This document shows positions 63,663 through 64,000 of a DNA stretch of 64,000 bases, piece by piece. Below the pieces are notes generated by a model. It worked only from the letters and a program-made list of their open reading frames with translations. It made no database searches and was not told the DNA's origin. How positions within the stretch are numbered: the stretch's first letter is position 1; every line of letters starts with the position of its first letter. Position numbers and translations under genes: made by a program. This DNA is from Pseudomonas putida. GTDB lineage: Bacteria > Pseudomonadota > Gammaproteobacteria > Pseudomonadales > Pseudomonadaceae. The stretch lies in the NCBI RefSeq assembly GCF_002741075.1, contig NZ_CP016634.1, forward strand, positions 1,968,501-2,032,500. The letters run 5' to 3'.

Positions 63663-64000
63663 ATGAGCAAGAAAATCCTGGTTGTACTGACCAATACGGC
63701 GAAGTATCCAACGCTGCGGCGCGCCACCGGTCTGTGGCTGGGCGAGGTAGTGCATTTTGTCGACGAGGTCCAGAAGGCCGGCTATGCCGTCGACTATGTC
63801 AGCCCTGCAGGGGGCTATGTACCAATCGATCCCCACAGCCTGCAAATGGCCCCCGAACTCGACTGGCAGTGGTATGACGACAAGGCCTTCATGAACCGCC
63901 TCGGCAACACCCTTACGCCCGGTCAGGTCAAGGTCGACAACTACTGCGCCATCTACTACGCCGGTGGTCATGGTGTGGTCTGGGACCTGCCCGAGAACGC
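63663..64000 (+). CDS. DJ-1/PfpI family protein, Hsp31-like (3' part missing)
   Basis: The gene runs off the right edge; 112 residues are visible. It starts SKKILVVLTNTAKYPTLRRA after a GGAG site. GEVVHFVDEVQKAGYAVDYV and SPAGGYVPIDPHSL are typical of the large DJ-1 proteins (Hsp31, YDR533C type). The nucleophile-elbow region begins with YYAGGHGVVWDLPEN; the catalytic Cys would follow outside the window. The family includes glyoxalase III and chaperone/deglycase-type activities; which applies cannot be told. Confidence 0.85.
   Translation, partial: MSKKILVVLTNTAKYPTLRRATGLWLGEVVHFVDEVQKAGYAVDYVSPAGGYVPIDPHSLQMAPELDWQWYDDKAFMNRLGNTLTPGQVKVDNYCAIYYAGGHGVVWDLPEN

Noticed and set aside
1..64000. 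CRISPR arrays, tRNA or rRNA genes, prophage modules
   Set aside because: No regularly spaced repeats, cloverleaf-like sequences, rRNA segments or phage structural genes were found.

Overview
The window is chromosomal DNA from a fluorescent Pseudomonas of the P. putida / P. entomophila type. The evidence is high GC with strong G/C third-position bias, P. putida-style REP elements (core GTGGGAGCGGGTT(C/T)ACCCGCGAA) at several intergenic sites, and a D-lysine catabolic block whose order (amaC, dpkA, rpiR, binding protein, two permeases, amaD, ATPase, C26 peptidase) matches what I recall of P. putida KT2440. No rRNA, tRNA, prophage, insertion sequence or CRISPR array was seen.

Layout. 1-2.9 kb: start of a membrane sensor, a small lytic transglycosylase and a two-gene type II secretion fragment (gspG-gspF). 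2.9-5.6 kb: a palindromic REP composite, a solitary tyrosine recombinase, and DUF1345 and DUF1652 genes. 5.6-12.1 kb: an MHYT-GGDEF-EAL c-di-GMP protein and an orphan B component of a Tc insecticidal toxin. 12.4-21.4 kb: the four-gene muxABC-opmB tripartite efflux operon. 21.5-25.4 kb: tpx, a serine-type amino acid transporter, and an MFS drug pump with lower-GC flanks that looks inserted. 25.4-26.1 kb: an AT-richer stretch with at most small ORFs or remnants.

26.2-35.3 kb: the D-lysine module. An amino acid ABC importer brings in the substrate. AmaD (FAD oxidase or dehydrogenase) or AmaC (aminotransferase) converts it to the cyclic imine, and DpkA reduces that to pipecolate. An RpiR-type regulator sits in the divergent promoter region. 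A gamma-glutamyl-GABA hydrolase-like gene with a strongly structured leader follows.

35.4-48.4 kb: several small regulator/transporter units. These are AraC/TauE, an MFS/amidohydrolase divergent pair with an LysR gene, a methyltransferase, an EamA exporter, a beta-propeller protein, a sulfonate-type binding protein plus flavin monooxygenase, ureidoglycine aminohydrolase and a START-domain protein. 48.7-54.6 kb: mexEF-oprN, a second complete RND pump, with a MexT-box-like site upstream. 54.8-57.8 kb: a bile-acid-symporter-like carrier, an AraC regulator and a class C beta-lactamase with an unusual motif. 57.9-64 kb: a structured RNA leader in front of a small conserved gene, truncated hemoglobin, small hypothetical genes, YbjQ, a TPR protein, a soluble hybrid histidine kinase, a yeast-cytosine-deaminase-like enzyme and the start of a DJ-1/Hsp31 protein.

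The most novel-looking signals are non-coding: two structured mRNA leaders (34385-34493 and 57966-58159), a widely spaced long inverted repeat (38996-39088) with a shared 12-mer near a second gene, and a palindromic REP composite beside the lone recombinase. Function assignments come from motif recognition and memory of related genomes; no search could be run.
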